This document shows positions 13,972 through 21,076 of a stretch of 21,076 nt of DNA, piece by piece. The stretch is from CAG-1031 sp964391735 (GTDB lineage: Bacteria > Bacteroidota > Bacteroidia > Bacteroidales > Muribaculaceae). A program made the position numbers and the translations under genes. Under the pieces are notes generated by a model. The model was not told the origin of the DNA. It saw only the letters and a program-made list of their open reading frames with translations, and did not search any database. The stretch is from assembly GCA_964391735.1 (NCBI GenBank), contig CAYMNF010000039.1, forward strand, positions 1-21,076, written 5' to 3'. Within the stretch, counting starts at the first letter, position 1. Each line of letters starts with the position of its first letter.

Positions 13972-16185
13972 TTACTGAAATATATTAATTCGTAGCGTCA
14001 CGCCCATACGCGCCGGTTTGCCACGCTGCAAAAATGTGTTGCCAATTGACACATAGCTGAAGGTATCAAACCGTGTTTGTGTGATGTTCTCACCCCATAG
14101 AGCAACCGACCAATTCTTGGCCATCAATGATATCGAGGCACCCAGTTGTGCATAGAAAGGTTGACGGCGTGTATTCTCCTCATCCCACCAAATATCGCCG
14201 ACGCCGCGCATATCAACTGACCCCTCGAGAGTGAGCTTCCGGGTTAAGGAACGGGTGGCAACCGCCTGCAAAAAGAGAGTGTTTGCGGGAGCATACGGCA
14301 CGCGTTTCCCGGCAAAATCCTTTATTCCGTTATTATACTCAAGGAATGTGGCATTGGTGAAACCCCACGCGCCGTTGAGTTGCAACCACCGCAGTGGTGT
14401 GTAACGGGCAGACAGCTCAATTCCCCAAGACTGAGTCTTGCCGGCGTTGGTCATTATGCGCCCGGTGGTGGTCCCGTCGGGAAAGGTTGTCAGCTGTTGG
14501 TCTCGGCAGTCAATGAAAAAGAGTGCACCGTCAATATACAGGTTATCAAGTGGTTGCAGATTCATCCCAACCTCATAGTTCCAACTTTTCTCAGGCTTGT
14601 ATGATACAATTTGCTTGACGTCATCCTGCGCGGTGAGGCCCATCTCCTCCATCACTGCTTGTTGAAGCACGTCGCTGAACATCTGTGTGTTATACCCCCC
14701 GGCTTTGTAACCCTTTGCTATATTAGCATAAAGAGTTAAACGGCGGGAGGGATGCCATGTCACCGCCAGTTTGGGCATCAGCTGCGAAAAGGTTTTGTGC
14801 AGGTTGCCGACACGGTCAAGGTTCAGATCCTCATGCCTCAATATCTCGGGGTCGGGGCCGGTCATATCCCAGATTGTATACCCATCGCGACAAAAGCTGT
14901 TGTAATGCAGACGCGCGCGCTCAACGTCAAGCCTCAAATCCAAACCGAGGTCCCAATTACCCAACTTTACCTCGCTGCGGTGATATAGGGCTACCCCCTC
15001 GTTGCGCGAGACGAAGTCGCTGAGCAGTTCAAAGTTATCGCTATCCCAAACAATAGGGAACAGGGGGTTCATCTCGTTTCTCTTACCGACAATAAGCCCG
15101 GCAATGCCATCCTCCTTAAATGTTACGGGAGCACTCATGTTTGACCGTCGGATAAAGCCGAACGCTCCACCAAGCCAACTGTACTTGCCGACATTTCCCC
15201 GCACCACAACATCCTCGGTAAATGACCACTCATGGCGAGCCTGCGTCAAGGTGAAATAGTCGAGAGGGAGAAAATCCTGGTCAAGGGTCATATTGTCCTT
15301 GAGATACTGGAATGAAGTAAGGGAGGTGACGGTGACACGTGAGCCGGTGTAGCGGACCGAGAGGCCGTCAGTAACCCCAAGTCGCTTATAGAAACAGGTG
15401 TCACCATAATCGATACGGTCAGTTTCAGCCAGACGATAGGGGTAGCCATGCTGACGGTTGAGCATCAAAGCGGCAGTATTGTCCACTGCCCAGACACTTG
15501 TAGGGCGCCATTGGGTTTTCAACCTGAGGGAGCCCCCCTCCTCACGGTCGGCATGCGCACCGGTGTGAGTGTTGCGGAAGTATCCTCCCAGATAATTTGC
15601 GTTGGCAACCAAGCTTAATCCCAAATTAGGGCGTGGCTTGGCGTACACGCCGGCACTTCCGCGCCAAAGGTTGCCCGAGCCACCCTCGGCCATAAAGCGC
15701 AGTCCCTGGAACCGCAGCGGTGATAGAGTTTTGATAGTGACCATCCCGGCCATGGTGTTGCGTCCGTAGAGGGTATTTTGCGGTCCTCGCAAAATCTCGA
15801 CATCATCAATATCGGTCAGGTCAAAGTCATAATTATCCTTATTGAGGATGGGGACATTGTCGACACAGAGCCCGACCGAAGGTTGGTCAATACGCGCGCC
15901 GATACCACGCAGGTAAATGCTTGAGGTCATTCGGCTGCCATAGTCGGGGATATAAAAATTTGGGGCAAGTTCGCTAACACCCTTCATTGTCATAATCTCC
16001 AGTCTGTCAGCCTGCTCAGCACCAATTTTAGTGATGGCGGCAACCTGGCCGGCCGACTGCTTCACAGCCGTAACCGTTACCTCGCCGAGGTTGCCCGACA
16101 AGGTATCTGTGCTCGCCCACTCAGCGCGGGAGGCCGCACCCGGGAAGGAGGCCAGTAATAGTAAACCTGCAATAGCCTTTTTCAC
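13972..16185 (-). CDS. TonB-dependent outer-membrane receptor
   Basis: The 737-residue protein carries a signal peptide (VKKAIAGLLLLASFPGAASRA, residues 1-21), a TonB-box-like GEVTVTA (34-40), a plug domain at about 45-155 with YLRGIG, VEILRGPQNTLYGRNTMAGMVTIKT, and then a long beta-barrel ending near RINIFQ. It lacks the N-terminal carboxypeptidase-regulatory domain of SusC-type glycan importers, so iron complex, vitamin or other small substrates are more likely; the substrate is unknown. I start it at the GTG at 16185, because it begins a proper signal peptide. The open frame reaches an ATG at 16248, but that would add 21 unsuitable residues and run across a promoter-like box ending only 4 bases before the GTG. 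It is followed by a lipoprotein gene and could be powered by the ExbB/ExbD/TonB module in this window. Confidence 0.93.
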   Translation of the reverse strand: MKKAIAGLLLLASFPGAASRAEWASTDTLSGNLGEVTVTAVKQSAGQVAAITKIGAEQADRLEIMTMKGVSELAPNFYIPDYGSRMTSSIYLRGIGARIDQPSVGLCVDNVPILNKDNYDFDLTDIDDVEILRGPQNTLYGRNTMAGMVTIKTLSPLRFQGLRFMAEGGSGNLWRGSAGVYAKPRPNLGLSLVANANYLGGYFRNTHTGAHADREEGGSLRLKTQWRPTSVWAVDNTAALMLNRQHGYPYRLAETDRIDYGDTCFYKRLGVTDGLSVRYTGSRVTVTSLTSFQYLKDNMTLDQDFLPLDYFTLTQARHEWSFTEDVVVRGNVGKYSWLGGAFGFIRRSNMSAPVTFKEDGIAGLIVGKRNEMNPLFPIVWDSDNFELLSDFVSRNEGVALYHRSEVKLGNWDLGLDLRLDVERARLHYNSFCRDGYTIWDMTGPDPEILRHEDLNLDRVGNLHKTFSQLMPKLAVTWHPSRRLTLYANIAKGYKAGGYNTQMFSDVLQQAVMEEMGLTAQDDVKQIVSYKPEKSWNYEVGMNLQPLDNLYIDGALFFIDCRDQQLTTFPDGTTTGRIMTNAGKTQSWGIELSARYTPLRWLQLNGAWGFTNATFLEYNNGIKDFAGKRVPYAPANTLFLQAVATRSLTRKLTLEGSVDMRGVGDIWWDEENTRRQPFYAQLGASISLMAKNWSVALWGENITQTRFDTFSYVSIGNTFLQRGKPARMGVTLRINIFQ

Positions 16186-16189
16186 CCTA

Positions 16190-16220
16190 CAAATGTACCG
16201 TATCAAAAAAAAATGCACAA
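16190..16220 (-). promoter_or_regulatory. Promoter of the TonB-dependent receptor, giving a near-leaderless mRNA
   Basis: On the minus strand TACATTTG (16197-16190) fits TAnnTTTG, and TTG (16220-16218) stands 20 bases upstream as a partial -33 box. The -7 box ends 4 bases before the GTG at 16185, so transcription would start at or within a base or two of the start codon. Confidence 0.6.
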
Positions 16221-16266
16221 TCCCCAATTTTAGTGAGTTTAACAACATTTACCGCATAAAAAATGT

Positions 16267-16274
16267 TATATTTG
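16267..16274 (+). promoter_or_regulatory. Probable -7 box of the amylase promoter
   Basis: TATATTTG matches TAnnTTTG and lies 39 bases before the amylase ATG, giving a leader of about 33 bases. No convincing TTTG is seen at -33, so regulation by an activator is possible. The sequence just before the ATG is A-rich, common in Bacteroidetes. Confidence 0.5.
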
Positions 16275-16313
16275 GGGTAAATTTCTGACTGAACAGAACT
16301 CATTAAATATAAA

Positions 16314-19034
16314 ATGAAAAAATTATTACTATTCAGCGCGTTAGCGGCGCTAACGGGGCTTGGAATGAAGGCGCAGGTTGTCACCACGCAACCGGCGATT
16401 ATTCAGCAGGCGACCAAGGACATCACGGTTATTTTCCATGCCGATGAGGGAAACAAAGGAATTGCCAACCTCAAGCCGCCGGTAAAGGTTTATGCCCATA
16501 CCGGAGTGATTACCAACAAGTCTACATCAGACTCAGACTGGAAACATGCGCCCACTTGGGGTGACAACGATGCCAAGTATGAACTGACGTGGATCAGCGA
16601 CAACACCTGGACACTTAACATCCCGTCAATCGACAGTTACTACGGCCTGACTGAGGATGAGGTGGTAAAGAAACTGGCCTTTGTGTTCCGTTCATCAACG
16701 GGAGCCGAGGGTAAAACGGCGTCAAACGGCGATATTTTTGTAGATGTAGCCGCGCCCGGTTATCAATTGCAACTCACCCACTCCCCTGCGTCTGATATTA
16801 TCAGCGGGGACGGCAAAGTCACCTTCACTGCAGCGACAACCACGGCATCCAACATCGCTATATATGTAGGTAGTATCACCAATGACCCCATAGGGGTTGC
16901 CGATGGCGTAACAGAGCTTACCACCAGCTATACCTTCAGCGCGCCGGGCGACTACAATGTTATTGCCACCGCCACGTCTGCCACGGGTGAGACCGCCACA
17001 CAGAGCGTTAGCCTGACGCGCCTTGGCTCAGCCAACCAGGCAGACTTCCCGGGCGGTGTCCCCAAAATGGGTTATACCATTGCCGATAACGGCGATGTGA
17101 CCTTCTGCCTTGGTGCTCCCGGCAAAAACAGCGTTGTGATTGTTGGGTCATGGGATGACTACAAGATTTCACAGTCAGGGATGATGAATTATCAGGACTA
17201 TGAGGGTAACCGTTACTTCTGGATTACCAAATCGGACCTGAATCCCACCGAGGATTATTTCTATTACTACCTGATTGACGGCGAACGTGCCGTGGGAGAC
17301 CCTTATGCCCGCATGGTGCTCGACCCGTATAATGATCGTTATATCACCAAAGAGGTTTTCCCCGACCTCCCCGCCTACCCCACTGACAAGATACAGCAAG
17401 TGCCGCTGGCATGGTTCAACCCAACCATGGATGCCTATGAGTGGCAGGTACCTGACTTTAAGGGAGTTGAGCAAACCGACCTGATAATTTATGAGTTGCT
17501 GTTGCGCGACTTCACCGGTACCGAGGGTCAAAAACGCGGCAATGGCACCGTGAAACAGGCCATTGAGAAGCTTGATTATCTGCAGTATCTTGGCGTAAAC
17601 GCGGTTGAGTTGCTCCCCATCATGGAGTTCAACGGCAATATATCATGGGGTTACAATACCAACTTCTATTTTGCCCCTGACAAGGCCTACGGTACACCTG
17701 ACGATTACCGTCTGTTTGTAGATGAGTGCCACAAACGCGGCATGGCTGTGATTCTGGATATCGTCTTCAACCAGTCTGACGGACTGCACCCCTGGTATCA
17801 GATGTATGATATCGCTAAAAACCCGTTCTACAACGGCTCGGCACCGCATGCATACAGTGTGCTTAACGACTGGAATCAGGACAACCCGCTTGTTCAGCAA
17901 CAGTGGTATGACGCACTCGATTACTGGATGACCGCCTATAATGTTGACGGCTTCCGCTTTGACCTTGTAAAGGGTCTTGGCAACAATGACAGCTATGGCA
18001 ACACCTACTACCCTGCCACCAACACCTGGGGCACCCCGAACGATTACAACACCAATCGCTTCAATGAGTCACGTGTAAAACGCATGAAGGCCTTGCATGA
18101 CTCCATGCGCAAGACCAAGCCGGCAGCCTACTTCATCAACGAGAACCTGGCCAGCCCGCAGGAGGAGAACGACATGGCCAAAGATGGCGAGCTGAACTGG
18201 GCAAACATCAACACCGAGAGCTGTGAATATGCTATGGGGTACAGCAGCAACTCAAACCTTAACCGCTTCTATGCACCATACGACAGCCGTACCTGGGGCT
18301 CAACCGTCAGCTATGCCGAAAGCCACGATGAGGAGCGTATGGCCTACAAGCAGGTTAAATATGGCGTGAATGACGTAAAGAATGACCATGGCCTGGCCAT
18401 GCGCCGTCTTGGCTCGGTTGCCGCACAGATGCTTTTGGCACCCGGTGCACACATGATCTGGCAGTTCCAGGAACTTGGCGATGACCAAACCACCAAAAAC
18501 TCAAACGGAGGCAATAATACCGACCCGAAAAAGGTGGTATGGAGCCTGTTGAACAACCCTGACAATCGTGGGCTGTATCAGACTTATCGCGATATGAACC
18601 GCATCCGCGCCACATATCCCGAGATGTTCGCTCAAGATGTGTCGGTGAGCATCAACTTCAACGGTAACTGGGCTAACGGCCGTTCGCTGAAACTGACCAA
18701 GGGCAACAAAGAGATTCTGCTCTATATCAACCCGCAAGTGTCTGGCAACGTGACCATGACAACCGGAATGACCGGCGGTGCCGGCAACTACCAACTGTTG
18801 TCGCAGAGCTATAACACCCAGGCATCGGTTGATGCCGACGGCCGCATCACCTTGCAACCGGGCGCATACGCAGTGTATGCTTCTGACAACATGGCCGGTA
18901 TCACCACCGTTGATACCGAGGATGACACCCCGGCAGTATTCTATAACCTGCAGGGTATGCGCGTTCAGAATCCCCTGCCCGGATCAATCTATATCGTTAA
19001 ACAGGGTAACTCGGTACGCAAGGTAATATACTGA
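16314..19034 (+). CDS. Secreted multidomain GH13 alpha-amylase family enzyme
   Basis: This 906-residue exported enzyme should cleave alpha-1,4- (or alpha-1,6-) glucosidic bonds in starch-like glucans. After the signal peptide (1-20) come a beta-rich domain of carbohydrate-binding type (about 30-150), a PKD/Ig-like domain (about 155-237), an early-set CBM48-like domain (about 250-350, with VVIVGSWDDY) and the GH13 barrel (about 390-800). Catalytic sites are visible: Asp482 in DIVFNQ (region I), Arg548 and nucleophile Asp550 in GFRFD, acid/base Glu610 in INENL, and His671-Asp672 in ESHDEE. Region I has Gln487 where most family members have His. The last 35 residues (FYNLQGMRV...GSIYIVKQG...KVIY) resemble a C-terminal sorting domain. 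It is divergent from the receptor gene and has its own terminator. No SusC/SusD pair is nearby, so exact substrate is open. Confidence 0.93.
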   Translation: MKKLLLFSALAALTGLGMKAQVVTTQPAIIQQATKDITVIFHADEGNKGIANLKPPVKVYAHTGVITNKSTSDSDWKHAPTWGDNDAKYELTWISDNTWTLNIPSIDSYYGLTEDEVVKKLAFVFRSSTGAEGKTASNGDIFVDVAAPGYQLQLTHSPASDIISGDGKVTFTAATTTASNIAIYVGSITNDPIGVADGVTELTTSYTFSAPGDYNVIATATSATGETATQSVSLTRLGSANQADFPGGVPKMGYTIADNGDVTFCLGAPGKNSVVIVGSWDDYKISQSGMMNYQDYEGNRYFWITKSDLNPTEDYFYYYLIDGERAVGDPYARMVLDPYNDRYITKEVFPDLPAYPTDKIQQVPLAWFNPTMDAYEWQVPDFKGVEQTDLIIYELLLRDFTGTEGQKRGNGTVKQAIEKLDYLQYLGVNAVELLPIMEFNGNISWGYNTNFYFAPDKAYGTPDDYRLFVDECHKRGMAVILDIVFNQSDGLHPWYQMYDIAKNPFYNGSAPHAYSVLNDWNQDNPLVQQQWYDALDYWMTAYNVDGFRFDLVKGLGNNDSYGNTYYPATNTWGTPNDYNTNRFNESRVKRMKALHDSMRKTKPAAYFINENLASPQEENDMAKDGELNWANINTESCEYAMGYSSNSNLNRFYAPYDSRTWGSTVSYAESHDEERMAYKQVKYGVNDVKNDHGLAMRRLGSVAAQMLLAPGAHMIWQFQELGDDQTTKNSNGGNNTDPKKVVWSLLNNPDNRGLYQTYRDMNRIRATYPEMFAQDVSVSINFNGNWANGRSLKLTKGNKEILLYINPQVSGNVTMTTGMTGGAGNYQLLSQSYNTQASVDADGRITLQPGAYAVYASDNMAGITTVDTEDDTPAVFYNLQGMRVQNPLPGSIYIVKQGNSVRKVIY

Positions 19035-19058
19035 TACCCCTGTTACGCTAAACTCATC

Positions 19059-19097
19059 GAGGGTGTGTCATTAACTTGGCACACTCTCATTTTTATT
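19059..19097 (+). terminator. Intrinsic terminator of the amylase gene
   Basis: Arms 19059-19070 and 19077-19088 form a 12-base stem with two G-U wobbles and a 6-base loop, followed by ATTTTTATT. It begins 24 bases after the amylase stop. Its tail overlaps the -33 region of the next promoter. Confidence 0.87.
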
Positions 19098-19126
19098 GCC
19101 AAATTGGGGGCAAAGGGTTATCTTTG
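19095..19126 (+). promoter_or_regulatory. Promoter of the MptE-like gene
   Basis: TATCTTTG (19119-19126) matches TAnnTTTG, and ATTG (19095-19098) lies 20 bases upstream as a 3-of-4 -33 box. Transcription would start near 19131, about 15 bases before the ATG at 19146. This supports that start over the earlier ATG at 19065, which lies upstream of the promoter. Confidence 0.72.
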
Positions 19127-19145
19127 TGTGAAAGAAATAACTGTT

Positions 19146-20021
19146 ATGGCCAGTGAGAATAACCCGGCGGGACGCATCACCATTGCTGACCGTATTGCCG
19201 ACTTTGCCGAGGGGCTGAGCGGCTCGTTGAAAAGCATTGTCAAGTTGACGCTAAGCAGCCGCCCCCTCCCCGCTCCGGGGAAAGCCACGGGGGACAGCAT
19301 TATAATAATGGGTAACGGGCCCTCGCTGCGTCAGGTGCTTGACAATGACCTGCCGCTGCTGCAAAGGTCGCAGACTATGGCCGTGAATTTTGCTGCCCTC
19401 AGCCCGGAGTTTTTTCAAATCAAGCCGGCATACTACATTATTGTTGACCCTCACTTTTTCTTGGGCACCGATGATGCAAGGATTGGTAAGCTCAAAGAGG
19501 CCTTGCGCCGCGTAGACTGGCCAATGACGCTGATATTACCCCGCAACCGCTCCTTTGCCTGCGGCAACCAGCTGATTCGGGAAATGCACATTAATATTGT
19601 AGGTGTTGAGGGTTTCTCCACGCTGGTTAACGGGGCAATAAAGCATCGGTTGGGGATGCCAAGACCGCGCAATGTCCTAATCCCGGCCATTTTGTCGGCA
19701 ATATGGATGGGGTTTTCCAAGATAGTTATTGTCGGGGCAGACCACAGTTGGTTGCAAACCCTAAGCGTGTTGGAGGACAACACGGTGGTTACAGTCCAAC
19801 CCCATTTCTATAAAGATGAAGCCACCGAGCAGCAACGTGTCAATGCCATTTTCAAGGGCGTTAAACTGCATAGCATGCTCCAGAACTTTGCCATAGCGTT
19901 CAAGGCGTATCATACTATTGCCGAATATGCCGCCAAACATGGTGTCAGCGTAATAAACGCCACCCCCGGGTCCTATATTGATGCTTTCCCGCGCCAACCT
20001 TTGAGCCAAGCAATCCGGTAA
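19146..20021 (+). CDS. MptE-like (DUF115-type) protein, possible transferase
   Basis: The 291-residue cytoplasmic protein contains SIIIMGNGPSL (51-61), the glycine-rich motif of the MptE-like / DUF115 family, followed by an alternating strand-helix pattern with YYIIVDPHFF and later KIVIVGADHSWL. Members are annotated as 6-hydroxymethylpterin diphosphokinase-like, and in bacteria several act in surface polysaccharide or flagellin sugar pathways, so a nucleotide-sugar or glycan role is likelier than folate chemistry. No signal peptide or membrane segment is visible. The start at 19146 is set by the promoter at 19095-19126. It ends 5 bases from the convergent queC stop, with no terminator between. 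It stands alone, without neighbouring glycosyltransferases. The family call is fairly good; the function is not known. Confidence 0.65.
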   Translation: MASENNPAGRITIADRIADFAEGLSGSLKSIVKLTLSSRPLPAPGKATGDSIIIMGNGPSLRQVLDNDLPLLQRSQTMAVNFAALSPEFFQIKPAYYIIVDPHFFLGTDDARIGKLKEALRRVDWPMTLILPRNRSFACGNQLIREMHINIVGVEGFSTLVNGAIKHRLGMPRPRNVLIPAILSAIWMGFSKIVIVGADHSWLQTLSVLEDNTVVTVQPHFYKDEATEQQRVNAIFKGVKLHSMLQNFAIAFKAYHTIAEYAAKHGVSVINATPGSYIDAFPRQPLSQAIR

Positions 20022-20026
20022 AGGCA

Positions 20027-20680
20027 TCAGTCAATATAAAGTGTCGGGTCTGCGATGCCGGCTTCCGCCAGGGCCTCCCTGCGCTCGATACAAGTGCCGC
20101 ACTTGCCACAGTGCTTTTCGCCGCCTTTGTAGCATGAGTATGTCTTGGCGTAGTCAATGCCGAGGCGCTTGCCTATGCGTGCGATGTCGGTCTTGGAAAT
20201 CCCGGTGTACGGTGCAACAATAGAAACCGCCCCGTCGGTGCCGGTACTGATGGCCTCAGACATGGCCTTGATAAAACCGGGACGGCAGTCGGGGTAGATG
20301 GTGTGGTCGCCTGAATGGTTGGCGATCATTATGCGCTTAAGGCCGGCTGATTCAGCAACGCCACAAGCAATGGATAGCATGATGCCGTTGCGGAACGGCA
20401 CCACGGTTGACTTCATGTTTTCGGCAGTATAATGACCCTCAGGCACAGCATCGGCACCCTCAAGAAGGGATGACTTGAAATACCGGTGCATGAAGTCCAG
20501 AGGGATGACAAGATGCCTGATGCCCAACTCTTTGCAGTTGAGCCTTGCCATCTCAATCTCACGGCGGTTATGGTTTGCGCCGTAGTCAAACGTCAGTGCC
20601 AGCGCAATATCCGCCGCAAACTCATGCAGCATGGTGACACTGTCCATCCCACCTGATAGAATAATTGCCGAATCCTTCAT
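20027..20680 (-). CDS. queC: 7-cyano-7-deazaguanine (preQ0) synthase
   Basis: The 217-residue enzyme turns 7-carboxy-7-deazaguanine into preQ0 with ATP and ammonia, in queuosine tRNA modification. The PP-loop motif SGGMDS is at residues 9-14, FDYGANHNRREIEMA follows, and four zinc-binding Cys (183, 191, 194, 197) lie in SCYKGGEKHCGKCGTCIERR. The length is typical. I start it at the ATG at 20680 (MKDSAIILSGGMDS); the longer frame from 20734 crosses the terminator hairpin of the upstream gene. The mutase terminator ends 19 bases before this ATG, and I see no TAnnTTTG box in the gap, so the promoter is unclear and read-through is possible. No queD, queE or queF is present within the window. Confidence 0.96.
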   Translation of the reverse strand: MKDSAIILSGGMDSVTMLHEFAADIALALTFDYGANHNRREIEMARLNCKELGIRHLVIPLDFMHRYFKSSLLEGADAVPEGHYTAENMKSTVVPFRNGIMLSIACGVAESAGLKRIMIANHSGDHTIYPDCRPGFIKAMSEAISTGTDGAVSIVAPYTGISKTDIARIGKRLGIDYAKTYSCYKGGEKHCGKCGTCIERREALAEAGIADPTLYID

Positions 20681-20699
20681 TTTAAGAATTATGTTTTCT

Positions 20700-20736
20700 A
20701 AAAAAATGCGCCCCAACAGAATCGTGGGGCGCATTT
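20700..20736 (-). terminator. Intrinsic terminator after the mutase gene
   Basis: Arms 20704-20715 and 20725-20736 form a perfect 12-base GC-rich stem with a 9-base loop. On the minus strand it runs into seven consecutive T (20706-20700). It begins 17 bases past the mutase stop and separates that gene from queC. Confidence 0.93.
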
Positions 20737-20753
20737 CTATGATTAGTAGATGA

Positions 20754-21076
20754 TTATTCTGCCAAGTCGGGCATCATTATCTCAAGCATCTTGATGGCTG
20801 AGTACGGGATGCGGGTACCGGGGCCGAAGATGGCGCTGACACCAGCCTTGTACAGGAAGTCGTAGTCCTGTGCGGGGATAACACCGCCGGCGGTAACAAG
20901 GATGTCCTCGCGGCCCAGCTTCTTAAGCTCGGCGATAACCTGAGGAATCAGGGTCTTGTGACCGGCAGCCAGTGATGACACACCCAGGATGTGCACATCG
21001 TTCTCCACGGCCATGCGTGCGGCCTCCTCGGGGGTCTGGAACAGCGGGCCCATGTCCACGTCAAAACCACAGTCGG
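20754..21076 (-). CDS. mutB: Methylmalonyl-CoA mutase large subunit, C-terminal end (partial)
   Basis: Only the last roughly 107 codons are in the window; the reading frame continues off the right edge. The segment GFDVDMGPLFQTPEEAARMAVENDVH, followed by GVSSLAAGHKTL and VTAGGVIPAQDYDFL, belongs to the C-terminal cobalamin-binding domain of the mutase large subunit. The enzyme interconverts methylmalonyl-CoA and succinyl-CoA in the succinate-propionate pathway typical of Bacteroidales. The cobalamin-ligating DxHxxG motif lies further upstream, outside the window. The codon at 21059 is GTG and sits within the continuing frame, so it is not the start. The TAA stop is at 20754-20756 and a strong terminator follows. 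The symbol scpA is an equivalent name. Confidence 0.94.
   Translation of the reverse strand, partial: DCGFDVDMGPLFQTPEEAARMAVENDVHILGVSSLAAGHKTLIPQVIAELKKLGREDILVTAGGVIPAQDYDFLYKAGVSAIFGPGTRIPYSAIKMLEIMMPDLAE

Noticed and set aside
19065..19145. Earlier ATG of the MptE-like gene at 19065
   Set aside because: It lies within the amylase terminator and upstream of the promoter boxes at 19095-19126.
20681..20734. Longer N-terminus of QueC starting at 20734
   Set aside because: It reads through the mutase terminator hairpin; the PP-loop sits at the normal distance from the ATG at 20680.
20681..20753. preQ1 riboswitch upstream of queC
   Set aside because: The gap is filled by the mutase terminator; no preQ1 aptamer-like pseudoknot sequence is visible.
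1..21076. CRISPR arrays, restriction-modification, toxin-antitoxin or other defence systems
   Set aside because: No regularly spaced repeats and no proteins with the motifs of such systems were found.

Overview
The window looks like a piece of chromosome from a Bacteroidales bacterium, probably a gut lineage such as Muribaculaceae or a relative. This rests on Bacteroides-type promoters (TAnnTTTG with TTTG-like -33 boxes about 20 bp upstream), the gene order nadK / pdxJ / exbB-exbD-tonB, a Bacteroidetes-style tyrosine recombinase lacking the first catalytic Arg, a lipoprotein with an acidic stretch after its Cys, and C-terminal sorting-domain-like sequence on a secreted amylase. No species can be named from the sequence alone.

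Layout. (1) 1-1060: a tRNA gene with anticodon CAT (minus strand) with its own promoter and terminator. Next to it lies the C-terminal half of an integrase, the probable scar of an element that once used the tRNA as attachment site. (2) 1062-9532, all minus: a run of six genes in the order ACT-like protein, nadK, ECF sigma factor, single-pass membrane protein (probable anti-sigma), Spy/LTXXQ-like periplasmic protein, and a 1,852-residue alpha-2-macroglobulin. The last four look like one envelope-stress or envelope-protection unit. (3) 9679-13024, plus: pdxJ followed by exbB, exbD, a TonB/TolA-like transducer and a zinc-ribbon membrane protein. (4) 13062-16185, minus: a TonB-dependent receptor followed by a lipoprotein. 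(5) 16314-19034, plus: a large secreted GH13 amylase-family enzyme, divergent from the receptor. (6) 19146-20021, plus: an MptE-like (DUF115-type) protein. (7) 20027-21076, minus: queC, then the 3' end of the methylmalonyl-CoA mutase large subunit, which runs off the right edge.

How the genes fit together. The cell-envelope theme is strong. The ExbB/ExbD/TonB module could energise the TonB-dependent receptor. The sigma/anti-sigma pair could control a periplasmic chaperone-like protein and a protease-trapping macroglobulin. The amylase would work outside the cell. Housekeeping genes (nadK, pdxJ, queC, mutB, tRNA) fill the rest.

No CRISPR array, restriction system, rRNA or complete insertion sequence is visible. 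No intergenic gap exceeds 300 bases. The least ordinary features are the sigma-factor-linked macroglobulin that has lost its thioester motif, the C-rich and G-poor leader in front of it, the apparently leaderless GTG-started receptor gene, the ACT-only protein in the place usually held by a CBS protein, and the phased repeats beside the integrase remnant.
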